A stretch of 35,998 nt of DNA from Methylobacterium isbiliense (GTDB lineage: Bacteria > Pseudomonadota > Alphaproteobacteria > Rhizobiales > Beijerinckiaceae). Shown here piece by piece: positions 7,040-14,497 of the stretch. The notes under the pieces are model-generated. The model searched no databases and was not told where the DNA came from. It was given only the letters and a program-made list of their open reading frames with translations. Positions within the stretch are counted from its first letter, which is position 1. Each line of letters opens with the position of its first letter. The position numbers were made by a program, and so were the translations under genes. The stretch covers positions 1-35,998 of the forward strand of contig NZ_BPQQ01000098.1 in the NCBI RefSeq assembly GCF_022179325.1. The letters are read 5' to 3'.

Positions 7040-8059
7040 TCAGCGGATCGGCGGGCCGTATTGCAGGCCGCCCTTCGACCACAGGGCGTTGACGCCGCGC
7101 TGAATCTTGAGCGGCGAGCCCTGGCCGACGTTGCGCTCGAACACCTCGCCGTAATTGCCCACGAGCTTGATGACCCGGTAGGCCCAGTCGTTGGTGAGGC
7201 CGAGCCCTTCGCCGAACTTGCCCTCGGTGCCGAGGATGCGGCGCACGTCCGGGTTGTCGGACCCCTTCATCTGGTCGACGTTGGCCTGCGTGACCCCCGC
7301 CTCCTCGGCGTTGAGCATCGCGAAATGGGTCCAGCGCACGATGTCGGCCCATTGCGAGTCGCCGTGGCGCACCGCCGGGGCGAGCGGCTCCTTGGAGATG
7401 ATCTCCGGGAGCACGATGTTGTCGTCGGGGTTGGCGGCCCGCAGCCGCTCCGCATAGAGGCCGGAGGCGTCGGTGGTGAAGGCGTCGCAGCGGCCGGAAT
7501 CGTAGGCCTTGAAGGTCTCGTCGGCGGTGGCGAAGGCCACGACCTCGTACTTCATCTTGTTGGCGCGGAAATAATCCGCGAGATTGAGTTCGGTGGTGGT
7601 GCCCTGCTGGGTGCAGACCGAGGCGCCGTCGAGCTGCTTGGCCGAGGTGACGCCGAGCTTCTTCTTCACCATGAAGCCCTGGCCGTCGTAGAAATTGACC
7701 GCAGGGAAGTCGAGCCCGAGCGAGGTGTCGCGCGACATCGACCACGTGGTGTTGCGCGACAGCACGTCGACCTCGCCCGACTGCAGCGCCGTGAAGCGGT
7801 CCTTGGCCGAGAGCGGGATGAAGCGGATCTTCGAGGTGTCGTTGAAGATGGCGGCCGCCAGCGCCTTGCAGAAATCGACGTCGAGTCCGGTCCAGCGCCC
7901 CTGCGCGTCCGGCACGCCGAAACCCGCGAGGCCCGGGTTGGAGCCGCAGGTGAGAAAACCCTTCTGCTTGATCCCGGCCAGCGTGGACTGCGCCTGGGCT
8001 GCCCCCGAGAGGACACTGGCGCCCAGGGCGAGCGTGAGCGCCGCAACGATCGTCTTCAT
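7040..8059 (-). CDS. aapJ: General L-amino acid ABC transporter, periplasmic binding protein
   Basis: A 339-residue periplasmic solute-binding protein and first gene of the aapJQMP operon. The signal peptide is MKTIVAALTLALGASVLSGAAQA. The mature chain opens TLAGIKQKGFLTCGSNPGLAGF, then has WTGLDVDFCKALAAAIF and the family block DVLSRNTTWSMSRDTSLGLDF, followed by KLGVTSAKQLDGASVCTQQGTTTE; this is the long AapJ/BztA branch of SBP_bac_3. The ATG at 8059 was chosen because signal peptide features begin there; the frame stays open 29 codons further up. The gene is divergent from metC, with a 213-nt shared promoter region (8060-8272) in which I see no confident operator. Confidence 0.95.
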   Translation of the reverse strand: MKTIVAALTLALGASVLSGAAQAQSTLAGIKQKGFLTCGSNPGLAGFGVPDAQGRWTGLDVDFCKALAAAIFNDTSKIRFIPLSAKDRFTALQSGEVDVLSRNTTWSMSRDTSLGLDFPAVNFYDGQGFMVKKKLGVTSAKQLDGASVCTQQGTTTELNLADYFRANKMKYEVVAFATADETFKAYDSGRCDAFTTDASGLYAERLRAANPDDNIVLPEIISKEPLAPAVRHGDSQWADIVRWTHFAMLNAEEAGVTQANVDQMKGSDNPDVRRILGTEGKFGEGLGLTNDWAYRVIKLVGNYGEVFERNVGQGSPLKIQRGVNALWSKGGLQYGPPIR

Positions 8060-8272
8060 CCGAGTCCCAAGCTCCTGTCGGCCCGTGGCCGGTTGTGGCC
8101 CGCGGCCGGTTCGCTCCGTGCCTGCGGGATGCCTGTGCCTAAGCAAAGGGCATTCCAGGCGATGCCCGCTGCCCGGTCAAGGGGTTGGCCCGCCGGGGCG
8201 GGGGCGTGAGGCGGCTTGACGCGGAGGTCTCCGGCGGGGTGTGGTCCGGCCTCCCGTCGATCCCGAGGTCCG

Positions 8273-9460
8273 ATGAGCATCACGCCCCCCCGCGACCCGC
8301 GCCGTCTCGGCGAGCGCACCCGCCTCGTCCATGCCGGCCGCGACCCCTCCCGCCAGCACGGATTCGTCAACACCCCGATCTACCGCGGCTCGACGGTGCT
8401 CTACGAGAGCTACGACGCGCTCCAGCACCGGCGCTCCGAATACACCTACGGGACGGCCGGCACGCCGACCACGCGGGCGCTGGAGCAGGCCTGGACGGAG
8501 CTGGCTGGGGCGGCCGGCACGGTGCTCACTCCCTCGGGCCTCGCGGCCGTCACGGTGGGGCTCCTCGCCTGCCTCAAGGCCGGCGACCACCTCCTCGTCA
8601 CCGATTCCGCCTACCGGCCGACCCGCGCCTTCTGCGACGGCTTCCTCGCCCGGTTCGGCGTCGAGACCACCTACTACGATCCCACGATCGGGGCGGGCAT
8701 CGCGGAGCTGATGCGCCAGAACACCGCCGCGGTGCTCACCGAGGCGCCGGGCTCGCAGAGCTTCGAGATGCAGGACATCCCGGCCATCGCCGAGGTGGCG
8801 CATGCCCGGGGCGCCTGCGTGCTGATGGACAACACCTGGGCGACCCCCCTGCTCTTCCCGCCCCACGCACGCGGCGTCGACATCGCCATCGAGGCGGGCA
8901 CCAAGTACCTGTCGGGCGGCTCCGACCTGCTGCTCGGCCTCACCTCGGCCAATGCGCGCTACTGGCCGGCGCTGCAGCGGACCTTCGCGCTCTTCGCCAT
9001 GTGCGCGGGGCCGGAGGACGTCTTCCTGGCGCTGCGCGGCCTGCGCACCTTGCCGCTGCGGCTGGCCGAGCACGGGCGGCAGGCGCTGGCGATGGCGCAG
9101 TGGCTGCAGCAGCGCCCCGAGGTGCTGCGGGTGCTGCACCCGGCCCTGCCGGAGGATCCGGGCCACGCCATCTGGGCGCGCGACTTCAGCGGCGCCTCGG
9201 GCCTGTTCTCGGTCATCCTGAAGCCCTGCCCGGAGCCGGCTGTGGCCGCGATGCTCGACGGGCTCGAACTCTTCGGGATGGGTTTTTCCTGGGGCGGCTT
9301 CGAGAGCCTCGTCATCCCGTTCGACTGCCGCGGCTACCGCTCCGCCACCGCCTGGGAACCCGGCGGCCCGGGCCTGCGCTTCCACATCGGCCTCGAAGAC
9401 CTCGACGACCTGAAGCGCGACCTCGAGGCGGGGTTCGCGCGGTTGCGCGCGGCGGGGTAA
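8273..9460 (+). CDS. metC: Cystathionine beta-lyase (PLP-dependent)
   Basis: A 395-residue Cys/Met-metabolism PLP enzyme, expected to cleave cystathionine to homocysteine, pyruvate and ammonia, with possible cysteine desulfhydrase side activity. Family marks are YTYGTAGTPTTRALE (active-site Tyr and Arg of the neighbouring subunit), LTPSGLAAVTVGLLA (phosphate-binding turn), LMDNTWATP with Asp186, and the Schiff-base Lys211 in EAGTKYLSGGSD. Most family members read TKYLSGHSD, so the His is replaced by Gly here. Start ATG 8273 has GAGG close upstream. Divergence from aapJ, a neighbourhood I recall from rhizobial aap loci, suggests linked uptake and use of amino acids including sulfur ones. Confidence 0.88.
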   Translation: MSITPPRDPRRLGERTRLVHAGRDPSRQHGFVNTPIYRGSTVLYESYDALQHRRSEYTYGTAGTPTTRALEQAWTELAGAAGTVLTPSGLAAVTVGLLACLKAGDHLLVTDSAYRPTRAFCDGFLARFGVETTYYDPTIGAGIAELMRQNTAAVLTEAPGSQSFEMQDIPAIAEVAHARGACVLMDNTWATPLLFPPHARGVDIAIEAGTKYLSGGSDLLLGLTSANARYWPALQRTFALFAMCAGPEDVFLALRGLRTLPLRLAEHGRQALAMAQWLQQRPEVLRVLHPALPEDPGHAIWARDFSGASGLFSVILKPCPEPAVAAMLDGLELFGMGFSWGGFESLVIPFDCRGYRSATAWEPGGPGLRFHIGLEDLDDLKRDLEAGFARLRAAG

Positions 9461-9494
9461 TCCCGGCGCGCCATGCTCTGCGGCCGCGCGTGGC

Positions 9495-10091
9495 TCACGG
9501 CACCAGCCACGTCCCGCTCATCTCCTCCCCGTCCCAGGAGAAGCGCGCCCGCCGGTGGCCCTCGAAGGCGAGGTAGAGGAACTCCAGCCGCTCCACCGTC
9601 ACGAGAACGACGCGGAAGTTCTCGCGGTCGCGGGCCGCCTTCTCCTCGTCGTCCGGCATCGCATAGGCATCGCCCGCGGGGATCGGCGTGCCGGGGCCGG
9701 GCACGACGCCGTAGCAGATCCGGCTCATCGGCAGCGCCGCCTCCCAGGCGGCCTCGGTCACCGCATCCTGCGCGTGGAGGCGTGCCCGTCCCTCGATCCG
9801 CACCTGGATCTTGGCGGCCGCCTCGTAGGCGTGCAGCGCCACGCGCGGGGTCCGGACGATCTCGGCCGCCTTGTCGCTGCGGTGGTCGGTGTGGAAGCGC
9901 AGCGTGCGGGTGCCGGGATCGGCCTCCCGCAGCACGACCGTGCGCAGGCGCGGCGCCCCGTCGAGGCCGATCGTCGCCAGCGACGGCGTGTGGAAGGCTC
10001 CGCGCCGGCTCGTCGCCCCCTCGCAGAGCCGCCGCCACGCCTCCTCCAGGCAGGCGGCGAGGTCGTCGTAGAACGGAGGCTGTTCGGTCAT
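9495..10091 (-). CDS. Pyridoxamine 5'-phosphate oxidase-like FMN-binding protein
   Basis: A 198-residue split-barrel flavoprotein resembling the Pyridox_oxase_2 group (Alr4036-like) more than true PdxH. Visible family features are the N-terminal ATLGLDGAPRLRTVVLR-like strand (here TIGLDGAPRLRTVVLREA), FHTDHRSDKAAEI for FMN phosphate binding, ALHAYEAAAKIQVRIEGRA, and a C-terminal RVVLVTVERLEFLYL. It lacks the PdxH C-terminal R-x-H-x-R signature, so pyridoxal phosphate synthesis is doubtful and substrate is unknown. The ATG at 10091 is preferred; a GTG 9 nt upstream is possible. It converges with metC, a PLP enzyme, but a functional link is only a guess. Confidence 0.78.
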   Translation of the reverse strand: MTEQPPFYDDLAACLEEAWRRLCEGATSRRGAFHTPSLATIGLDGAPRLRTVVLREADPGTRTLRFHTDHRSDKAAEIVRTPRVALHAYEAAAKIQVRIEGRARLHAQDAVTEAAWEAALPMSRICYGVVPGPGTPIPAGDAYAMPDDEEKAARDRENFRVVLVTVERLEFLYLAFEGHRRARFSWDGEEMSGTWLVP

Positions 10092-10155
10092 GCGGGTCAC
10101 TCGGCGGGAGCCCGGAAAGCCAAGCGCGATCGGGCCGATGGCACAAGCCCCGGGC

Positions 10156-10488
10156 TCAGGGCTTCTCCCGCGCCCGGCGCTTCTCGCGGAAGATCAGCGC
10201 GAGGTTGCGCAGGTAGATCACCGTACCGAGGCTCTGGCCGAGGATGAAGACCGGGTCGCGCCGGTAGAGCGCGTAGGCCAGCAGCACCGCCGAGCCGCCG
10301 AGCGAGAAGAACCAGAACGAGAGCGGGATCACGCTGCGCCCGGCCCGCTCGCTGGCGATCCACTGCACCAGGAAGCGGGCGGTGAAGAGCGCCTGTCCCA
10401 GGAGACCCACCAGCACCACGAGGTCGATCGGCCCGGAGAACAGCGACCACAGGTAGGCGCCGAGGCCATGCATGATGTCGGCGACCAT
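10156..10488 (-). CDS. LAB_N domain membrane protein (lipid A biosynthesis-like)
   Basis: A 110-residue protein with three predicted transmembrane helices (LVVLVGLLGQALFTARFLVQWI, VIPLSFWFFSLGGSAVLLAYAL, VFILGQSLGTVIYLRNLALIF). The LAB_N family is found as a stand-alone protein or fused to lipid A disaccharide synthase; the marks seen are G-Q-x-x-F-x-x-R-F-x-x-Q-W-x-x-SE and S-x-x-P-x-x-F-W-x-x-S. It is last in an operon with a GT2 and a GT39 glycosyltransferase, 6 nt after the GT2 stop, which supports a role in moving or modifying polyprenyl-linked sugars or lipid A. The exact biochemical role of stand-alone LAB_N proteins is not settled as far as I know. MHGLGAYL (six codons in) is an alternative start. 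Confidence 0.85.
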   Translation of the reverse strand: MVADIMHGLGAYLWSLFSGPIDLVVLVGLLGQALFTARFLVQWIASERAGRSVIPLSFWFFSLGGSAVLLAYALYRRDPVFILGQSLGTVIYLRNLALIFREKRRAREKP

Positions 10489-10494
10489 CCGACC

Positions 10495-11247
10495 CTAGCC
10501 TCCGTCGGCCGGAACGAGATCGGGGATCCGCCTGCGGCGGCGAATCAGCCACCACACGCCCCCGAGATCGAGGAGCCCGACCCAGAGCCGGTCGAACAGG
10601 CCGTAATTCGAGCGTCCGCTCAGGCGCGGCCGGTCGACCACGTCGACATGGACCACCGCGAAGCCCTCGCGGGCGACGAGCGCCGGCATGAAGCGGTGCA
10701 GGGCGTCGAAATACGGCAGGCCGAGATAGACGGCGCGGCGAAACACCTTGAGGCCGCAGCCCGTGTCGCGCGTGGCGTCGCGCAGGATGCGGCGGCGCAC
10801 CCCGTTGGCGATGCGCGACTGCAGGGTCTTCAGCCGCCCGTCCTTGCGCCCGACCCGCTGGCCCTGCGCGAGCCCAGCGCCCGGACCGGCCGCGTCGAGG
10901 GCCGCGACGAGGCGGGGGATGAAGGCCGGGTCGTTCTGCCCGTCGCCGTCCAGGGTGGCGACGAGCGGCGCGCGGGCGGCGCGCACGCCCGAGCGCACCG
11001 CGGCGCTCTGGCCGCAGCTCGCGCGGTGGCGCAGGACGCGCAGGGTCGGTTGGACGCGCCGCGCGGCCGCGAGCGCCGCCGGCGTGGCATCCGTCGAGCC
11101 GTCGTCCACGTAGATGATCTCGAAGGGCGCGAGCGCGGCGCAGGCCGCCGCGATCTCGGCCACGAGCGGTCCGATGTTGCCCGCCTCGTTGCGCACCGGC
11201 ACCACGACGCTGAGCCGCAGCTCCTCCTGTCCGGCCGCTCCGCTCAC
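10495..11247 (-). CDS. GT2 polyprenyl-phosphate glycosyltransferase
   Basis: A 250-residue family 2 glycosyltransferase of the dolichyl-phosphate mannose synthase type. It should transfer a sugar from a nucleotide donor to undecaprenyl phosphate on the cytoplasmic face of the inner membrane. Motifs are SVVVPVRNEAGNI, YVDDGSTDAT, CGQSAAVRSGV, the metal-binding TLDGDGQNDP, DTGCGLKVFRR and RPRLSGRSNYG. Only one short hydrophobic stretch (VGLLDLGGVWWLI) ends the protein, so it lacks the paired C-terminal helices of GtrB types. The GTG start at 11247 overlaps the GT39 stop by four bases (GTGA), implying translational coupling. Confidence 0.88.
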   Translation of the reverse strand: MSGAAGQEELRLSVVVPVRNEAGNIGPLVAEIAAACAALAPFEIIYVDDGSTDATPAALAAARRVQPTLRVLRHRASCGQSAAVRSGVRAARAPLVATLDGDGQNDPAFIPRLVAALDAAGPGAGLAQGQRVGRKDGRLKTLQSRIANGVRRRILRDATRDTGCGLKVFRRAVYLGLPYFDALHRFMPALVAREGFAVVHVDVVDRPRLSGRSNYGLFDRLWVGLLDLGGVWWLIRRRRRIPDLVPADGG

Positions 11248-12962
11248 GGTGCCACCGCGTAGGCCGTGAGCCCGACCGGCTTGCCGCCGTTGATGTTGAA
11301 GCCCGTCACCCGCCCGAGGCTCTGCGGCCGCAGGCCGCGCGCCGCGGCGGCCTCCGCGAAGGGCGCGGCGAAGCGGTCTTCCACGTAGGCGAGGCGGCAG
11401 CCGCCCGCCGCCAGGAACGCGGCCGCCTCGGCGCCGGAATCGAGCATCGCGAGGTCGGTCCCGGTGAGGAAGACGAGGCTCGGTTCGCGGTACCCGAGCG
11501 TGGCGACGGCGGAGGGTGCGCAGGGCATGGCGCTGCGCAGGGCGGCGAGCCGCGGCGAGACCTTGAGCGCGGCGAGCGCCGGCTGGGTGAGGCCGAACAC
11601 CGCCGGCCCGAGCAGCGCCCCCGCCACCACCGCGACCGCGAGCGCCTGCTCCGGGAACCCGTCCGCGAACAGGCGCCAGCCCAGAGCGGCCACCACGGTC
11701 GCGGCCACGAGCAGGGGCAGGCCGGCGAGCGGCAGCACCCCGTCGAGGCGCCACGCGGCGATGCACAGCCCGATCGTCAGCCCGAGCGGCAGCAGCGGCA
11801 GGAGCAGCGCGACGAGGCGCGCGCCCGGCCGGTCGCGGTGCACCGCCCCGCGCGTCACCGCCATCACGGCGAGGATCGCCAGCGCCGGGCACAGCGGCAG
11901 CACGTAATGCGGCAGCTTCGTGGGCACCGCCTCGAAGACCAGCCACGCCGGCACCACCCAGGCGATCAGGAAGGCGACCGCATCCTCGCGGCGGCGGCTC
12001 CAGGCGAAGGGAATCGCCATGGCCGCGAAGGCGGCGGCGGGCCAGAAGGTGGCGAAGGTCACGAGGGCGTAGGTGCCGGGGGGCGCCCAGTGCTGCGTCT
12101 GCGCGGTGCCGACCTTGCCCAGCATGTCGTGCCCCACCGCCTCGCCGTAGAAGGCCGCGCCGGCCTTCCAGGTGATGGCGGCGAACCAGGGACCGGCGAG
12201 CGCCAGCACGATCAGGAGGCCGAGGGCCGGGCGCAGGCGGAGAAGCCACGCCCCGGACCGCGCCTTCGCGGCGAGCGCCAGCGCGGTGAGGCCGGCGAAG
12301 AGCGGCACCATCGGCCCCTTGATCAGGATGCCGAGCGCCACCGCGATCCAGAACACCAGCACGGTGGAGAGGGCCAGCGGCCGCGTCCGGTCGGAGAGCC
12401 AAGCCCGCGCGAGCGCCCCCATCGCCGCCACCGCGGTGGCGGTGAGGAGCGCGTCGGTCTTGGCGAGCCGCGCCTCCGCCGACAGCATGACGCAGGCGCC
12501 GACCAGGGCGGCGGCCAGGACGGCGCCGCGGCGCGGCAGGAAGGCGAGCGCCGCCCAGTAGCTCATCAGCACGGTCGCTACGGCGCCCATGAGCGAGGGG
12601 ATGCGGTAGAGCGCGATGGTGGTGCGGGCCCCCGGCACGCCCAGCCGCTCGGCGGCCGCCACCACGGCGCTCTGCGCCCAGTAGATCCCCACCGGCTTCT
12701 TGTGCCGGGCCTCGCCCTGGAAGCGGATGTCGACGAGGTCGCCCGTCTCCAGCATCTGCTTGGAGGCCTGCGCGAAGCGCGGCTCGTCCCGGTCCATCGG
12801 CTGGAGCGAGGCGAAGCCCGGCAGGAAGGCGATCAGGCAGAGCAGCACGAGGAGGCCGCAGGCGGCGGCGTGGCTGCGCGCGCCGAGCGACAGGAGCCGG
12901 TCGGCGAAGGCGCCCGCAGGGGCGGCGCGGCCGGGGCGCTCCCCGGCGGCAAGGCTCGTCAT
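11244..12962 (-). CDS. ArnT/GT39-like membrane glycosyltransferase
   Basis: A 572-residue polytopic membrane protein of the GT-C fold, like ArnT and protein O-mannosyltransferases. The first periplasmic loop carries the catalytic acidic motif MDRDEPRFAQASKQML and GEARHKKPVGIYW, both typical of ArnT relatives that use polyprenyl-phosphate sugars to decorate lipid A or core. About ten hydrophobic helices follow, then a soluble C-terminal part (about 460-572). Start ATG 12962 has GGAG about 7 nt upstream; the longer frame to 13256 is low-complexity Arg/Ala and rejected. It is first in the GT39-GT2-LAB_N operon. The sugar is unknown; in rhizobial relatives similar sets add galacturonic acid or mannose. 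Confidence 0.86.
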   Translation of the reverse strand: MTSLAAGERPGRAAPAGAFADRLLSLGARSHAAACGLLVLLCLIAFLPGFASLQPMDRDEPRFAQASKQMLETGDLVDIRFQGEARHKKPVGIYWAQSAVVAAAERLGVPGARTTIALYRIPSLMGAVATVLMSYWAALAFLPRRGAVLAAALVGACVMLSAEARLAKTDALLTATAVAAMGALARAWLSDRTRPLALSTVLVFWIAVALGILIKGPMVPLFAGLTALALAAKARSGAWLLRLRPALGLLIVLALAGPWFAAITWKAGAAFYGEAVGHDMLGKVGTAQTQHWAPPGTYALVTFATFWPAAAFAAMAIPFAWSRRREDAVAFLIAWVVPAWLVFEAVPTKLPHYVLPLCPALAILAVMAVTRGAVHRDRPGARLVALLLPLLPLGLTIGLCIAAWRLDGVLPLAGLPLLVAATVVAALGWRLFADGFPEQALAVAVVAGALLGPAVFGLTQPALAALKVSPRLAALRSAMPCAPSAVATLGYREPSLVFLTGTDLAMLDSGAEAAAFLAAGGCRLAYVEDRFAAPFAEAAAARGLRPQSLGRVTGFNINGGKPVGLTAYAVAP

Positions 12963-13022
12963 GCGTCGCTCCGAACCGGCGGCCCCGCGGCGCCACCTTG
13001 CCCGGCCGCCGCGACGGGCGCT

Positions 13023-13051
13023 GCTGTCGGTGATCCGGTCGGGATTGTCAA
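13023..13051 (-). promoter_or_regulatory. Candidate promoter for the GT39-GT2-LAB_N operon
   Basis: A perfect TTGACA lies on the minus strand at 13051-13046, with GACAGC 17 nt further on (13028-13023), about 60 nt upstream of the GT39 ATG. The -35 is consensus but the -10 is poor. The rest of the 319-nt divergent region 12963-13281 shows no other gene or clear site. Confidence 0.4.
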
Positions 13052-13281
13052 TTTGCCGGCGGCACCTCCGGGTCCGGCGGCGGGCGCCGGCGAACCCGGC
13101 GAGGCCGACGGGGCGGCGCCGTTCGTCCGGGCGGATGAGCCCGTCTGCCCGCCGCACGCTCCCGGCGTCGACTGGCCCCCGCGCTGGGGCAAACGTCGCG
13201 ATACCGACAATTGCTGCCGTTCGAGGAGGATCACCGAAGGATTTTGCATCGCACAAGGGTTGCCGACGGAGCGACGGTGCG

Positions 13282-13857
13282 ATGGGCGAGCGGAGCCAAA
13301 CCCTACGTCATGAGGTGATCCTGCCGGCCCTGTGCTGGAACCGGTCGCGCCCCGATTTCTACGCGGTCACGGTCGATCTCTCGGCGGAGGGTCTCCGCCT
13401 GCGCTCCGCCATCGTGCCCTACGTCGACGAGGATCTCGTCTGCAGCATTCGTCACGTCGGCCTCATCGATGCGAAGGTCACGCGCTGCATGGGCCAGGAT
13501 TTCTCGGTCCGTGTCCTGAGCCGGCGGCAGGCCCCGCGGCTCGTGGCGCGAAAACTCCTCCTGCTGGCGGCGCAGCAACGGCCCTCCGCCGAGGCGGTTC
13601 GCCTGCATCACAGGATCGTCCCGCTGCGGACGGAGGTGTCGATCACCCTGGAGGACGGCCTCGCCGTGGTGGGGCGCCTCCTCAACGTCTCGGCTTCGGG
13701 CGCCGGCCTCCTGCTCGGCGAGCCGCTGCAGGTCGGCGCCGTGGTCGTCATCGGCCGCCGGCCTGCCCGGGTCGTCCGCTGCTTCGCCGGCGGTGTCGGG
13801 GTGGTCTTCGTGACCCCGCTCGATCCGGGCGAGGTTCATGAGGCGATGGTGCTCTGA
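13282..13857 (+). CDS. Tandem PilZ-domain protein
   Basis: A 191-residue cytoplasmic protein made of two PilZ-like units. The first (about 8-90) has TVDLSAEGLRLRSA matching the D-x-S-x-x-G strand. The second (about 100-190) has RLHHR, an R-x-x-x-R arrangement, followed by RLLNVSASGAGLLL matching N-x-S-x-x-G. Only the second unit shows both parts of the c-di-GMP site, so it is the likelier binder and the first may be structural. PilZ proteins act as c-di-GMP effectors in motility or polysaccharide output. Start ATG at 13282 has GGAG about 11 nt upstream. It is divergent from the glycosyltransferase operon, which makes control of envelope glycans a reasonable but untested idea. Confidence 0.78.
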   Translation: MGERSQTLRHEVILPALCWNRSRPDFYAVTVDLSAEGLRLRSAIVPYVDEDLVCSIRHVGLIDAKVTRCMGQDFSVRVLSRRQAPRLVARKLLLLAAQQRPSAEAVRLHHRIVPLRTEVSITLEDGLAVVGRLLNVSASGAGLLLGEPLQVGAVVVIGRRPARVVRCFAGGVGVVFVTPLDPGEVHEAMVL

Positions 13858-13859
13858 CG

Positions 13860-13884
13860 CCGTGCGGGAGGAGGCGTCGCACGG
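13860..13884. terminator. Hairpin between convergent PilZ and hypothetical genes
   Basis: CCGTGCG (13860-13866) pairs with CGCACGG (13878-13884) across an 11-nt loop, just after the PilZ stop and 21 nt before the stop of the minus-strand gene. No T-run is present. It may act as a weak bidirectional barrier. Confidence 0.35.
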
Positions 13885-13905
13885 GCGCTAGGTCCGACGC
13901 GGGCC

Positions 13906-14328
13906 TCACGCCGTGGAGGCCGGCTCGAACAGGAACTCGTCGGCGCGCGGGATCGAGACCGCGAGGCTCACCCCGTAGCTGGAGCGCGACAGGCGCCACG
14001 CCCGCTCGCAGGCGGCGCGCACCGCCTCCGAAGGGCGCAGACGGCGCAGGCGGCCGTCCTCCTCCACCTCCTCGATGACGAGAAAGCCGTAGACCTGCAG
14101 GCGGGCGGCGATGAGCTTGGTCTCGCGGTCGCCCGCCGCCACCGGCAGATGGCCGGCCTCGTAGACGAGGTCCATCAGGCTGCGCTGGTCGCGGCGGGAG
14201 CGGGCGAGCGCCGGGCTCGGAGCGGCGAGGTCCTCCGGATGGGCGGAGCCCGATCCCTGAAAACCCTGCGGGACCCTGGGCCGCCGGAACGGCACGACGT
14301 TGCTCGCCTCGCTCGACACGCTACGCAT
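13906..14328 (-). CDS. Hypothetical protein
   Basis: A 140-residue protein I do not recognise. It opens MRSVSSEASNVVPFRRPRV, a S/N-VVPFRRP start seen in several small cytoplasmic proteins of this group, then has a low-complexity linker and a predicted alpha/beta C-terminal part: SLMDLVYEAGHLPVAAGDRE, KLIAARLQVYGFLVIEEVEE and a helix with ACERAWRLSR. No signal peptide or membrane segment is seen. Start ATG 14328 has AAGGGTG at a suitable distance; GTG at 14337 is an alternative. It is divergent from the iron ABC operon (169-nt gap) and convergent with the PilZ gene. Codon use and GC3 fit a true gene. Confidence 0.65.
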   Translation of the reverse strand: MRSVSSEASNVVPFRRPRVPQGFQGSGSAHPEDLAAPSPALARSRRDQRSLMDLVYEAGHLPVAAGDRETKLIAARLQVYGFLVIEEVEEDGRLRRLRPSEAVRAACERAWRLSRSSYGVSLAVSIPRADEFLFEPASTA

Positions 14329-14497
14329 ACGCGACACCCTTGACGTTGCTCGGGACCCGGCCGGCGCTTACAGCCCGCCGCGGCGATGCGGAGCTTTCGA
14401 CGAATCCGCTTAACGCGCCCTTGAGCATCCCGGCGGCGCCGGTCCGGGGTTTGTGCCAGAACGGAGCGCGGCCGCGTCACGGCCGCGGGAGCGAGTG

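Noticed and set aside
11248-12996. Upstream continuation of the GT2 frame, suggesting an 833-residue fusion protein
   Set aside because: The part before 11247 is out of frame with the real GT39 gene and has no membrane helices or domains. The GTGA overlap marks two separate genes.
14329-14497. Search for Fur or Irr boxes at the iron transporter promoter
   Set aside because: I found no convincing match to an iron-responsive box (for example TTAGAA-N3-TTCTAA) by eye, so no operator is reported.
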